Assembly (NCBI GenBank): GCA_963920575.1
Contig: OY986965.1
Coordinates: 25,771,342-25,835,341, forward strand
Length of the DNA: 64,000 nt
DNA from: Narthecium ossifragum
Lineage: Eukaryota; Streptophyta; Magnoliopsida; Dioscoreales; Nartheciaceae
Direction: 5' to 3'
Part shown: piece after piece, positions 23,506 through 34,521 of the stretch
Layout of the letters: each line of letters opens with the position of its first letter
Position numbering within the stretch: position 1 is the stretch's first letter
Notes under the pieces: model-generated
Database searches by the model: none
Seen by the model: only the letters and a program-made list of their open reading frames with translations
Told to the model about the DNA's origin: nothing
Made by a program: the position numbers and the translations under genes

Positions 23506-24548
23506 TGGTGCGGCTATCCGCACTATAAAATAAACTCAATACACCACAAAAATTAATTTTTAAAAAAAAATATAAAAATCCTAAACTACCCCCCTCTCTC
23601 TCCCGACCTCTCTCTCCCGGCGACTTCGGCAGCCTCCCTCCCTCTTCCCTCTCTCTCTCCCGGCGGCGGCGGCGGCGGCCTCCCTCCCTCTTCCCTCTCT
23701 CTCTCTCTCCCGACGGCGGCAGCGGCGGCCTCCCTCCCTCTTCCCTCCCTCCCTCCCTCCCTCCCTCTTCCCTCTCTCTCTCTCTCTCCCGGCGGCACCA
23801 GCCTCCCTCTCCCCCCCCTCCTCGCCTTCTCTCTCTCCCGCGGCCGGCCGCCCTCCTCTCTCCGCGGCCGGCCACCCTCTCTTTCCCCCCACCTCTCTCT
23901 CGCCTTCTCTCTCTCCCGCCTCCCTCTTCCCTCTTCCTCTCGCCTTCTCTCTCGCTCGCGGCCGGCCGGCCTCCTCTCTCCCGCGGCTGGCCGCCCTCCC
24001 TCTTCCCCCCCTCCCTTTCTCTCCCGCAGTCGGCCGCCCGCCCTTCCCCCCCCCCTCTATCTCGCCTTTCTCTCTCTCACGCCTCCCTCTTCCCTCTTCC
24101 CTCTTCCTCTCACCTTATCTCTCTCTAGCGGCCGCCCGGCCTCCTCTCTCCTGCGGCCGGCCGCCCTCCACTCTTCCCCCCTCCCTTTCTCTCCCGCGGC
24201 CGACTGGCCTCCTCTCTCCCGCAGCCAGCCGCCCTCCCTTTTCTCCCTCTCTCTCGCCTTCTCTCTCTTCTTCTCCCTCTTCCTTCTTCTCTCTCGCAGC
24301 CGGCCGGCCTTCCTCTTCCCCCCCTCCTCTCTCCCGCGGGTGGCGGTGGCTGCCGGGGTGGAGAGGTGGTGGAGGACCGGCGATGGCTACCGGAGTGGTG
24401 GTGGCAGAGAGGGAGGGAGGCTGCCGATGTCGCCGGGAGAGAGAGGTCGGGAGAGAGAGGGGGGTAGTTTAGGATTTTTATATTTTTTTTTCAAAAAATA
24501 ATTTTTGTGGTGTATTGAGTTTATTTTGTGGTGTGGATAGCCGCACCC
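23506..24548. mobile_element. MULE-like element, copy 2 (GGTGCGGCTATCC ends)
   Basis: This has the same termini and arm sequence as 6765-7503: TGGTGCGGCTATCCGCAC on the left, and on the right GTGTGGATAGCCGCACCC, whose palindrome is mutated. Arms include ACTCAATACACCAC and CCTAAACTACCCCCCTCTCTCTC. The flanks share TAGAAAAA (23498-23505 and 24549-24556), an 8-bp or imperfect 9-bp duplication. The core is a long CT-rich tract with repeated CGGCCGGCCGCCCTCC-like units and no gene; open frames in it are artefacts of composition. It lies about 120 bp upstream of the VPS36 start codon. Confidence 0.78.
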
Positions 24549-24556
24549 TAGAAAAA

Positions 24557-25082
24557 CTGCTACAACATTACAATTACTAGATGCACTACACCTTCCTTTT
24601 TAAATAATTTATTATTTCTATGGGCACTACAACATTTATCCATAAATTTCCTATACTACCCTTTGATGCTCTAACAGCCATTTGCCATTCCAACTATTTG
24701 ATATCTCATAGCCATATCTTTTGGCATACAACCACCGTCTCTTACCGATCAATTTCGGCGACGGATCTCCGACACCACACCTCCGGCGACGATTCTTTGG
24801 CGAGAGGTTACTCCGGCGACCTCCGACGATCCTCTCCGGCCTCCGACGACCCCCTCCAACGGTAATATTGATTCTCATCGACTTCCGGCGAGATGTTACT
24901 CCGACGGTGGATCTCCGACACCACACCTCCGACGATCATCACATCATCTTCCCCCAACAAGATAATTTTGAGAAAGCAAAATAAGTTTCCACTACGAACA
25001 TCTGAATATGCAATGATAAGCGTCTCCACCTTCATGGGTACTTGATTTTGTACAGCCATGAGACTTAATATACCGCATATGT
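24557..25082. other. Spacer with short tandem CTCCGACGACC-type repeats
   Basis: CTCCGACACCACACCTCCG occurs twice (about 24768 and 24914), with several CTCCGGCGACCTCCGACGA-like units between. No gene was recognised. It separates the MULE-like element from the end of the FAR1-like pseudogene. Confidence 0.45.
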
Positions 25083-26476
25083 TTACAAAAAGCATTGTGA
25101 ATAAAATAAGTTCAAATTGGGTTCCCTTGAAATGTGTGTTAGTGACAGCCGCTTGGAGCTTGTGATGATGAATGTCTTGAAATATGTTGACTCTACAAGA
25201 TCACTATTTAAGCTCTCACTGAGTTGTGTACTTCTGATCCCCAATGTAAAGGTCGACTTCATGTAGCATGCTGCCCATTTTCCTTTCAAACAGTAGATAC
25301 CATCCAACCACAATTTTCCCTTACTTCCCGCGTAGGTCTCAACCATAGTTGCCCATGCAGCTTCAAAGTCATCTTCGTTAGTGTAGTCAAACATACACCT
25401 TTTGAATTCTAAGAACACCTGTGAACCACCCCCTAGGTGTTTCGTGACATTTTGTAAGATGTGCCAAGTGCATAAGCCATGCCAAGTGGCGGGCATTACC
25501 AACTGTAAGGCTTTCGCCATTGCGGCATCCTGATCAGTAAAAATAGTAATGGGTGTTTTACCTCTGTGCGCCTTTTAAAAATGTCTCAAATAGCCACTCA
25601 AAGGACTCTGCAGTTTCATCATACAGAAGGGCAGCTCCGAATGTAACCATCTGTTTGTGATGGTTAAATCCAGTGAAAACCTCAAATGGTCGCAAGCTTT
25701 TGTTTGTCCCGTATGTCGTATCAAAGGTAACCACATCACTAAAAACTTGGTAATCGACAATCATTTCCACATCAGCCCAAAACATGTTTGTGACGTGGTC
25801 TTCGGTATCCAACTATATATCAATAAAAAATGAAGAATTTCTCATTTTTTATTTTTAAAGTATGTCAAGATAGCCCCCTCGCCTCACCATATTGCATGTT
25901 TCGTTGTCTCCTATCTCGAAGGTATGATTTATGATCCTCTACAGTATAGCCAACACAAGCTCTTCCCCCAGCCTCTGTCACCATTAGTTCATGTGTGTCC
26001 TTGGGCCTTAACCCGGCATCATATGCCATTTCGATCATTCTACCCTGCACCTCGGTCACTTCTCTATTACACCTCAACAAGTGCCTTGTTTCTTCAGGCT
26101 CGAGGTCATGGTTGTGCTCTTCTATCAATTGATGCACAATACATTTGTTTGATTCCCTCACAAATCTCACATCCAACTTCGCCTCGCACCCGACTCGAGT
26201 ATCCCATCGATGTTGTACATCTTCATTCTCTCTTTTGTCTTTTTCCCGCTTCCCTTCTCTTGAACAACAAAATATCATCTTTATCTCAACATGATCTACT
26301 TTACTCTTTCGAATGATATGTTTCTGGACTCCAAACCCCATTTTCTTACCATACTACATCCAGAATTGTCATGCATGATCTTTACTGTCAAATTCCATAC
26401 CAACTTCATGCTTACATGAAACATGTTCCCCACTAGTTGACGTATTCGTGTTATTAGTGTTTTCAACGGTCTCCAT
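25083..26476 (-). pseudogene. FAR1/FHY3-related (MULE-derived) gene, broken
   Basis: FAR1-related factors descend from MULE transposases and keep an N-terminal FAR1 zinc-binding domain plus a transposase fold. Start METVENTNN at 26476; then VGMEFDS followed by two in-frame stops, then YGKKMGFGVQKHI, FCCSREGKRE, RVGCEAKLDV and EEHNHDLEPEE (FAR1 domain). The QRNMQYGEARG block leads into a degraded TYFKNKK segment with frame changes. The transposase-like core resumes with VTNMFWADVEMIVDYQVF, VVTFDTTYGTNK and ESFEWLFETFLKGA. A frame change near 25558 separates this from ITIFTDQDAAMAKALQLVMP, GLCTWHILQN and DFEAAWATMVE. The C-terminal SWIM finger is not seen before 25083. It is a pseudogene of a domesticated-type family or a plain MULE relic. 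Possible upstream sequence lies beyond the 26603-32822 insertion. Confidence 0.82.
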
Positions 26477-26683
26477 CCTGAAAAAATCTAAAGTGTAATA
26501 TGCTTGAATATATCATATATGAACGTCAAATACATGTGCATCACATTCTACATATGTGTCAATACTCATAGAGGCCGTACAGAGCCCACTTATTTGGAGA
26601 AAGGCTAAATTTTCAATTAGTACCCTGTAGTTTGACCCATATTTTTATGTGGTCCTTATATTTCAAAAAGTTGCAATACATAC

Positions 26684-29119
26684 TGTCGCGCCCCGACCCG
26701 CGAAAGCCCAACCGGGCCGGGCGACGCGAACCGGAAACTAACTAAATGCGGAAATAAAGGCGAGGGGTTCCCCCAACTGACTGATTTCACAATTCAATTC
26801 ATAAGCACCCCTGAATATTACAACAAATTTAAACCTCAACAAATATAATACAATAATCCAAAACCTCAAAAGGGGTTACAACAGTTTATACATCATACTC
26901 CCGTAGGAGACTAACTATAACAAAAGTGTAGAAGGGATCACCGGTCCTCAAACCCCGCCAGACGCCGCCGCGTCACCAAACACCTGCCCGGTAGGGGCTA
27001 CTGAAGAAGAGCTGGCGCCTGCACCTGCAAAACGTAGCTCCGGGTAGGAATGAGCATAAAGCTCAGTAGGGTTCTACACTACGCCACACAGAAGGAAGGG
27101 GGAAACGCAACAGTGTCGCCCTCAAGCCAGACTCGAGTGTGCTACAGAGGGCCCCATAACCCCCCACCGGTGATCTCTAGGCATATCCAACCATGGTCAC
27201 CCCAACGGACTGGGCCCATCCTGGATACACCTAGTGTCGCAGGGTGCCAGCTGTGGTCACCCAACTCGCCATGGGCCCACACTGATCCCCTACTAGCAGG
27301 AACAGACACTGCCCAAACAAAAAGACCCGCCACCGGTGACATCCTCAACACCTGACTTGAAGCCGACACGACCTCTATAATCATCAAGCAACATGTGTAC
27401 CAGTCATCTAAGCCTATCATCAAGTTTGACTGGACATCACAATTCGAACCTGGACCAAGCTACCCAACCCCGGTCCTAGGGCTAAATCCGAGCTTCCAGC
27501 CTCGGGACGGCGATCCACAAATCACCCACGCCCTAACCATGCAACTAATGCACAACAGAGAATGCATGCAATGACATACACAGATAAGAGAAAAAAGGCA
27601 TGCAACAGTATGATCAGGCAAAATACAAGTCTAACCGGATCGCTGCAGCGGTACTACCAACCGCTGCCAGCCGATCCGCAGCGGGTCCCGGCATTACGAC
27701 GGTACCACGACCGTCAACCGCGAACCCCTGCAACGGGAAGCAACCCCGAAAACTTCGATGAACAGTAAAAATATATTATTATAATCCGAGCTTATAATAT
27801 CTTATTGAAAACATCAAAAAGTTCTCTACAAGCTGCTAGTTGACCCCGTCGATCCGGCGTCCAAACGACGTCGGATTCAAGATCCAACTTAGCAACCAGT
27901 AGATCTATATGCATGGATCAACATATCCAAAATCCAGGATCATCCAACGGCTGGATTCACGGGAAACCATTACTCAAAACGGCTAATCAAAACTCCATAA
28001 AACTCCACCAGCCAGCCATAGGATCGATCCTGGGGTAGTAGGATCGATCCTATGCTCGTACCGGTTTCAGCCCAGCCTCGTCGCACGCCACGAGAAAATT
28101 CACCACAATTCGTAGGAAAATCGTAAAAATACAAAATAAGATGACATGGAAAGATAACGAAGAGATCTACAACTCTCATCTCTCATAAAATTCCAAGATC
28201 ATGCATGTACAAGCCGAAAAACTCGCCGCAAGCCGGCTGTTCTTCAAGAACAGCAGAAAACCGGAAATCCGAGATTAATCATGGATAAAACCTACTCAAA
28301 TCTCAACTGATTAGCATGAAACATAAATCAGTTATTCTAATAGATAAGATACATCCTACATCACAATTTCATCAAGATCTAACGGCTAGATCTAACTAAA
28401 CCCACTAATTAACTCATGTAGGTAGAACACCTACCTAGCAGCGCTTTCCTCGGCTGATTCCCCGCGAGTTGATCACCAACAAGGTTCCAAACCACTTCAG
28501 GGAGCTTCCTCTCGTCGCCACGGATCCAACAAGCTTTAGAACGTCCAAAACGGTTGCCGGAGGAGGGAGAACGGATGAGATGAAGGTGGGCTGCCGGAAG
28601 AAAAACAGAGCAAGCTCTGCTTGCGGGAAGAAGAAACAGCCAAGGAGAAGAAGAGAAGGAAGAAGAGGAAGAGAAGAGAAGGAGAAGGTAGGGGAAGGTC
28701 GGGGAAGGTCGGGGAAGGTCGGGGAAGAGACCTCTCCTCTGACAACGGAGAGCAACGGCCACGACGGCCGTCCTCGCAAACCCAACTACCCTGACTTGCT
28801 GGAAGGGGAGGATCGATCCTTTGCTCAAAGAGGATCGATCCTATTAGAAAGAAGATCGATCTTCTTCTCAAGGGGATCGATCCCCTTTGCCAAGAAGGCA
28901 AAACTTGGGCTAAAACGCAAGCCCAAGCTCGGATCTTCCGATCCCGGGTCCACCTAGCCATTCTAATCAAACACTAACACAAACAAGGTCAGTGTGTGCA
29001 TTCGCGGGTGTGAAAATAAGCCGACAAGGTGCAATTTACCAAATTGCCCTTGTGGTCCACAACGAGCCACGGGCCTGACCCAGGCGGTCGACCCAGGAAT
29101 GGAGGGACAGGTCCTCACA
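26684..29119. mobile_element. Solo LTR of 2.4 kb inside the MULE left arm
   Basis: It begins TGTCGCGCCCCGACCCG and ends GGTCCTCACA, the TG...CA form of LTRs, between exact 5-bp duplications CATAC (26679-26683 and 29120-29124). Removing it restores the MULE arm, which then matches the uninterrupted right arm. No primer-binding site, polypurine tract or retroviral-type protein was recognised inside, so it is a solo LTR left by recombination. The CGCGCCCCGACCCG start resembles large Ty3/gypsy LTRs, but the superfamily is an inference. Open frames inside (for example 28409-28970) are not recognised proteins. Confidence 0.82.
28808..28877. repeat. Cluster of four GATCGATC palindromes in the solo LTR
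   Basis: GGATCGATCC, GGATCGATCC, AGATCGATCT and GGATCGATCC follow each other at roughly 15-20 bp spacing. Two more copies lie at about 28019-28052. Each is a perfect palindrome of 10 bp or more. Confidence 0.8.
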
Positions 29120-29572
29120 CATACCCTCAAATTTAATAATCGCTCTTATTTGGTCCGCCACGTCACCCACGGTGAGCTACCGTCCGCGATCTGACGAAAA
29201 GTGGGGCCACGTGCGCCGCACGTGACCCCACGCCGTCGCTCCCAGTTACCCCGTTAAGTCTTAACGGGGCGGTCGGGGCCCTTCTTCTCCCGCGGGGGTT
29301 TAGGGGTAGTTGGCCATGTGGCCAACATTTCTCGCGAGAAACCCCGTCGTCCCTGCGTATTTTAGGGTTTCCGGCGAGAAACCCTTCTTCTCCCGCGGGG
29401 GTTTAGGGTTTCCGGCGGGGGCGCGCAGCTGGAGATTTCGCATCACCGATAAAGAGGACATTTGTGTATCTCGACATCACTGGATGGAAGGTATGAAGAC
29501 GAACCCGTCTCCGATCTCGCCTAGTCTTCGTTTATGGCCATAAATGGTTATTTCGCATCTCTTACTCCTAGG

Positions 29573-30112
29573 ATGTCATCGTCCACTGGCTCGTCGTCAT
29601 TTACTCTCTACCGTGTCTGCGACTGTGGTCTGAGAGCCAAGCTAAGGACATCTTGGACTTCGATGAACCTCGGGCAAAGATTTTATGGATGTCCAACACA
29701 CAGGGTTTGATCGCATAATATACTGATGAATTAGGTGGTGTGAAATGATGATTAAGCACAATGTAATGGATCTCATTTTTTGCAGGACCATGGAGGGTGC
29801 AATTACTTCAGCTGGCATGACGGGCCTATAGGTGAGCGTGGGAGGTATGTCATCAATGGTTTGTTGTTTAAGATCCAGAGGCTGGAAGCTGTGGTGGAGA
29901 ATCTAAGGCTGGAAGCCGCAGAGCATCAAAGGCTGAAGGAGGCAGAGCATCTCGCAGAGATCCAGAAGTGTTTAACTTTGACCAAGTCCAGAGATGATGA
30001 GCTTGCCAAGATGGAGAAGGAAATGAAGAAGATTCAATCTGTGAACATGATCTTGTGGTGTTTTGTGGTGTTCTTATCCGTTTTAATGCTTGTAACCCTG
30101 CTGATGATGTAA
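29573..30112 (+). CDS. zf-GRF zinc-finger protein with coiled coil and C-terminal membrane anchor
   Basis: Two exons, 29573-29704 and 29786-30112, join in frame to 152 aa. Exon 1 encodes MSSSTGSSSF, then the first half of a GRF-type zinc finger: CDCGLRAKLRTSWTSMNLGQ and FYGCP. Exon 2 gives the last Cys and aromatic part, GGCNYFSWHDGP. So the C-x-C, C, C ligand pattern is complete across the junction. Residues about 65-128 form a charged helical region rich in E, K, L and A (LEAVVENLRLEAAEHQRLKE), likely a coiled coil. The last 20 or so residues (MILWCFVVFLSVLMLVTLL) are a membrane anchor at the very C terminus, as in tail-anchored proteins. GRF fingers are known to bind single-stranded nucleic acid in some proteins; the role here is unknown. 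No frame break was seen, unlike the transposase in the same element. It is probably an element-borne gene. Confidence 0.75.
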
Positions 30113-30617
30113 CAAACCCTGCTGTTATTTAGCTTTTTTTTGTGCTTGTAACTTGCCTTGTTGAACAAGGGTAAGTTATCAAGTAATGTAATTGGCAATG
30201 TGCAATTTTAGCAGACACTCTATCATACAGTCCAGCTAATGTTGTGTGTTAGCTGTAAATTACACATGTGGCTTGTTGGTGGTGCCTCTGGCTGTGCACA
30301 CAAAGACAACAACATACAAAATACACATTGAGCAGTCAATTCATACAATACAGTCAATTCATACAACATTCAATCTCATTCTTTACCCTGAATTCATTGA
30401 AACATATAGCAATGTATAGCCTTACATTGAGTAGTCAAAATACATATGGTCAATTGTTTGTCAACTGTTTGCTGAAACACAGCATTCAATCTCATCCATT
30501 ACTTCAATACATTTTTGTCGTACACAAAAAGAAATAACCATCCACAAAACAGAAATAACCAACAGACAGCTCAATTGTTTTTCCCCAAAAAAAAAGTCAA
30601 GCAAATCCCAGAACAGA

Positions 30618-30960
30618 CTAAAGTCTTGGAGTTTCAGCTGTTGGGTTCCATGTTGAAGACCCAGCTCTAGTGGCTAGTCTTGGAGTTTTGAACTGAGTAT
30701 TAGATGGCCTTCCTTCATCAGTTTGACTTTGTGACTGGGGTAGTTGGCTTGGGCCTGGTATGAATTGATCAGGTTGAACTGGACCACCCCCTCCTGGAAC
30801 CCAGCCTTGGCCAGCTGTTGCCATACCTCCACCTTCTACTACCCCACTTGCTCCCCTCCCTCTTCATGGTGGTCTCCCTCTTCCTCTGGGAGCTATTGCC
30901 ATACCTCCACCTCCTCTTACTACCCCATCTGATCCCCTTCCTCTTCCTGTTGGTCTCCCT
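30618..30960 (-). pseudogene. C-terminal tail of a MURA-type transposase
   Basis: A G/R/P-rich tail of the type that ends many plant MURA proteins: GRGR- and GGGGMAIAP-like stretches (about 30960-30830), then MATAGQGWVPGGGG and PQSQSQTDEGRPSNTQF, ending at 30618. It follows directly on the N-terminal fragment, so the middle of the protein has been deleted. Confidence 0.6.
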
Positions 30961-31026
30961 CTTCAGCTAACCAACTAGAGGTAACAAGGTTGTTCCTGTA
31001 AGTCCTACTGCACATATGCTTATCAG

Positions 31027-32036
31027 TCAATGTCTTGATTTGCCATGTTTGTTGGTTATGCATAGGGGGGCATGGATCCTCCAGGGGCACACACCTCTGC
31101 ACTTAGCTGTCGCCCTGTCCTTGGCATTTTTTACAATCTTGACATTATATCCACCTGTAATTGCATATTCCCTTATGAACTTCTTAAAAACTCTTGCAGA
31201 TGGGAATTTGGTCCCAACTACCAATTTAATATTGCTTTGCATGTCAGTTTCTTGGTTGAAAACTGGATAGGAATCAACCACCCCATCATCAGAAGACCCA
31301 CACAAGCTGACTAGCTCTTCAGTAGGTAGATAATCAGAATCCTCCCCTTGGACCTCTTCTCTGGCATCTTCCCTCACCCCTTGGATCTCTTCTCTCAAGT
31401 CTTCCAGTCCCATCTCATCCTCTTCTCTCAGCTCTCCTCTCTCCCCATGTGCTTCTTCAGCATTTCCCCCAACCTCTTTATTTCCCCCAGCACAGCCCTC
31501 ACCACCATCTTGTCCTCCCACTTCAAGACCACAGTTTGATGCTAAGTATGGCATGTAGTCTATGTCATCCTCACCATCAATACTACTGCCTTCAGCTATA
31601 GGATCATATTCAACAGACCCATCACTACTGTCTGAGTCAACCTGGAAAGGATCAGCTCCACCATCCCCACCAGCATCTACCTCAGCCTCATCAACAAACT
31701 CATGTTCTTCATTTATACAGTGCTCTGCATATACGTGTACTTCACCATGCTTACTAGCAAGGGGAACCATTTCCATGACATGATGATCATTCAATAAAGG
31801 CCTAAGACCAAAATTCATGGTAGACCCAGGAATCACATACCATATCCTATAAGTTGTTGCATGGCCTAATTCCTTCATCATGTGTCCTAATTCTATTATG
31901 CTATGCGTGTCAGGGTCACAGTTGTCAAAGACATCTACCCTCCCCCCTCATATCTAATGCGCAAGTCTTCGAAGACCAATCTCCCACTATGGTGGACGTG
32001 CATGCTAAAGGAACCCGGGGGCCCTTCAGTGGCCAT
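31027..32036 (-). pseudogene. N-terminal part of a MURA-type transposase, catalytic core deleted
   Basis: From ATG 32036 the frame reads FSMHVHHSGRLVFEDLRI. After a one-base frame change near 31942-31948 it continues VDVFDNCDPDTHSIIELGHM and YRIWYVIPGSTMNFGLRPLL, which is the PB1-like N-terminal domain of MULE transposases. A long acidic linker follows, then the MuDR domain: KLVVGTKFPSARVFKKFIRE, ATAKCRGVCPWRIHAP. Near 31060 the frame breaks again; the other frame continues QTWQIKTLTDKHMCSRTYRN and NLVTSSWLAE. Sequence then jumps to the C-terminal tail. The DDE domain and SWIM finger are missing, so the element cannot encode its own active transposase. Confidence 0.8.
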
Positions 32037-32832
32037 CCTGGATATAAAACACAATAGCTCAAACTCAAACAATTGGAAAGTACAGTACAGAAAATTCACA
32101 CATGGTTCAAGATATCAATACATTAAACTAATCGAAAGAGGAATCAGATATTAAACTACAGTCAGAAATTAATCCACCTATTAAACTACAGTCAACCTCA
32201 CCTATTAAACTAATCCCAGAGAGCACATGGTCTTCAGTTAAACAAATCGATAGAGGAATCAGAAATTAATCTTGAGAAAATTCACACACGACATCAAGAC
32301 ATTAAACAAATAGTTCGAATAAAGCAATTTCACAGTTCCGACACTAATCATAAGAAAACAAATTATCCGACATGAAACCTACGGCAACGAGGAAAATAAT
32401 GCTAGTACCTATCTTAGTACGAAGATCTAGGTCGGTCGATCGCCGCTGAGATAGGCCGATCGCCAATCGCCGCTTGGATCACCGGTAGAAGAAACCTAAG
32501 GGAAGGGACGCAGGGACGACGGGGTTTTAGTTCAGGGTTGTAATAAAAAACCGCCGGAAACCCTAAACCCCCGTGGGAGAAGAAGGGCCCCGACCGCCCC
32601 GTTAAGACTTAACGGGGTAATGGGGAGCGACAGCGTGGGGTCACGTGCGGCGCACGTGGCCCCACTTTCCGTCAGATCGCGGACGGTAGCTCACGGTGGG
32701 TGACGTGGCGGACCACATAAGAGCGATTATTAAATTTGAGGGTCTGTATTGTAACTTTTTGAAATATAAGGACCACATAAAAATATGGGTCAAACTACAG
32801 GGTATTAATTGAAAATTTAGCCTTTGGAGAAA

Positions 32833-33065
32833 TGATCACAATAGAATGCATATCTCAGATAGAATATGCTTCTTGGAAAACAAGAGAAGACAAGTGTGCG
32901 TTTTGCATGTAATTATGAATTGCATGATCCAAAAACAGAGGTATTTCACAGCCGAATTAGAGATCTTACCAGCAATAGGAGATCCGTTGAAAAGGATTTC
33001 CAATCTCCAAGGGAGAAGCGGAGAAGAAGTGAGGAGAAAAGGGGATCTAGGCGATCGCATTAGCT
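32833..33065 (-). other. Possible displaced 5' exon of the FAR1-like gene
   Basis: This is directly beyond the MULE duplication. Read on the minus strand it has a CT-rich leader-like stretch followed by a possible GTAAGATC donor near 32970. It could be a leader exon of the FAR1-like pseudogene, separated from it by the 6.2-kb insertion. This rests on position and composition only. Confidence 0.25.
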
Positions 33066-34521
33066 GCTAACCCATGGGTCCCACCATGATGTCCACGTGG
33101 AGGACTCTCACTTGATCCAAGTGACCGCATCACGCGTTCGGAATCCAACAGATGGGAGTCCGTGACGTATTTCCTGCATCACGCTCCGCGATGCACAGGA
33201 ACCCCGGACCCCCGCGAGATGAGCCTTACCCTCCCCTCTCGCCGCCTTCTCTCCCCGGCTCGCTCCTCCGACGCCTCTCCAGTGTTCCCTTCAAGCATAT
33301 TGCATACGATATGCGCCGCCTAGTCGAGCTTCTCTCCTTCTCAAAGCAATGTGAACCTACCCATCATGAACTCCATTAGTGTTAAGGACCCAGCGGGCCA
33401 CGTAGGCGATGGAAACTTTGTCATGTCATTGCTTTTCTCTACAATGTTCCGCGTTTAATCTTTCTTCCCTTGGTCTTGTCTAATAATAAAAAAAACTAGA
33501 AAGTACAATATTGATGTCGTCCTTCAATGAGAAGACGTCCAAAACCGACGGTAGATGTGCCACATTGGTTCCATACATCTCCCTCAATGGATCATCAATG
33601 AAAGTAAATCACATATTGTTTAATGTATGAACCCTCATACATGACATTAGAGTGAAAATCATAAATTCGAATTGATGTTATTCGAGTCTACGCATAGCGT
33701 AAGAGAACGTGTTAGACTATATTAATTTTGACTCATCCTCACTCAATGTCTCAAGCTTTTTGTGTTGAGTGATTAAAGTTTTCTTAATTTATGACACTGG
33801 CTCTATCACTGTTGCTTGTATGTAGCATTTTCATACATGTAGTTTCAGTTTAACTTTACAAAAAAGGAAGGAAAAAAAAGAAAAAAAGAAAACAAGTTTG
33901 CCCATTAGATTTGGCCCGATGCCTAATTATTTTGACGGCCCTAATCATAAAAACTGCCTCTGCTTTAGAAATTTGATACGAAAACTCAGTCTTTTGCTCT
34001 GCTCATCTGATTTCTTTATTATTTCAATTTTGAAAGCTCATTAGATTAATGTTTTTTCCATTTTAATGAGTTTATTCTCTAAAGTATTTTGGGGCATGTA
34101 AAAGCTGATCAAAACTGTTCTAGCACATCGAATGTGACAAATGATCGATCATATGCTTGTGGCTTTTTTCCAAGACGTAGCCGATCATTTAGGGGCCATA
34201 GGGAATAATCAAAGTAGCAGCAAGCACTTGTGTTTTGGATCGATCCACAATGAGAATTTGTGATTGTATGTGTATTTACAGTATGTGTATTTACACACCC
34301 GAAACCAAGGTAAAAGTCTCGATTCTTTGAAAAAACCGGGTCTTTGTATCGTAACTTTTATGATCCATGATAATGATCACATAGCTGCCAAAGTTAGAGA
34401 GTTAGTTTAACTAACCCCGAATCGTATTTGTAAGTATTTTATTTCTATAATTGGCAATTAAATTGTTGATGGATCCCAATTGGAAATGCATGTCCTATTT
34501 CCAGGGGAGTAGTTAGACTAA
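33066..34521. other. Intergenic stretch, no recognised gene
   Basis: A frame at 33152-33379 contains LLRRLSSVPFKHIAYDMRRL, which looks a little like an organelle-targeted N terminus, but it has no ATG start and matches nothing recognised. The rest is AT-rich with no clear structure. Confidence 0.4.

Larger units (their letters stand above)
26603..32822. mobile_element. MULE carrying a zf-GRF gene, split by a solo LTR
   Basis: The element is flanked by exact 10-bp duplications TTTGGAGAAA (26593-26602 and 32823-32832). The left inverted arm starts GGCTAAATTTTCAATTAG and is split by the solo LTR: 26603-26683, then 29125 to about 29310. The right arm is about 32545-32822. Without the LTR the element is about 3.8 kb. 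It carries a zf-GRF gene on the plus strand (29573-30112) and, on the minus strand, the N-terminal part (32036-31027) and C-terminal tail (30960-30618) of a MURA-type transposase with the catalytic core absent. The arms share the CCGTTAAGTCTTAACGGGG palindrome and paired CACGTG motifs. It sits just upstream of the FAR1-like pseudogene. Confidence 0.85.

Noticed and set aside
23492..23892. Overlapping Arg/Glu/Gly-rich open frames on the minus strand
   Set aside because: They are translations of the CT-rich core of the second element copy, not a protein.
28409..28970. Open frames of 116-162 codons on both strands
   Set aside because: They lie inside the solo LTR, are low complexity and match no retroelement protein.
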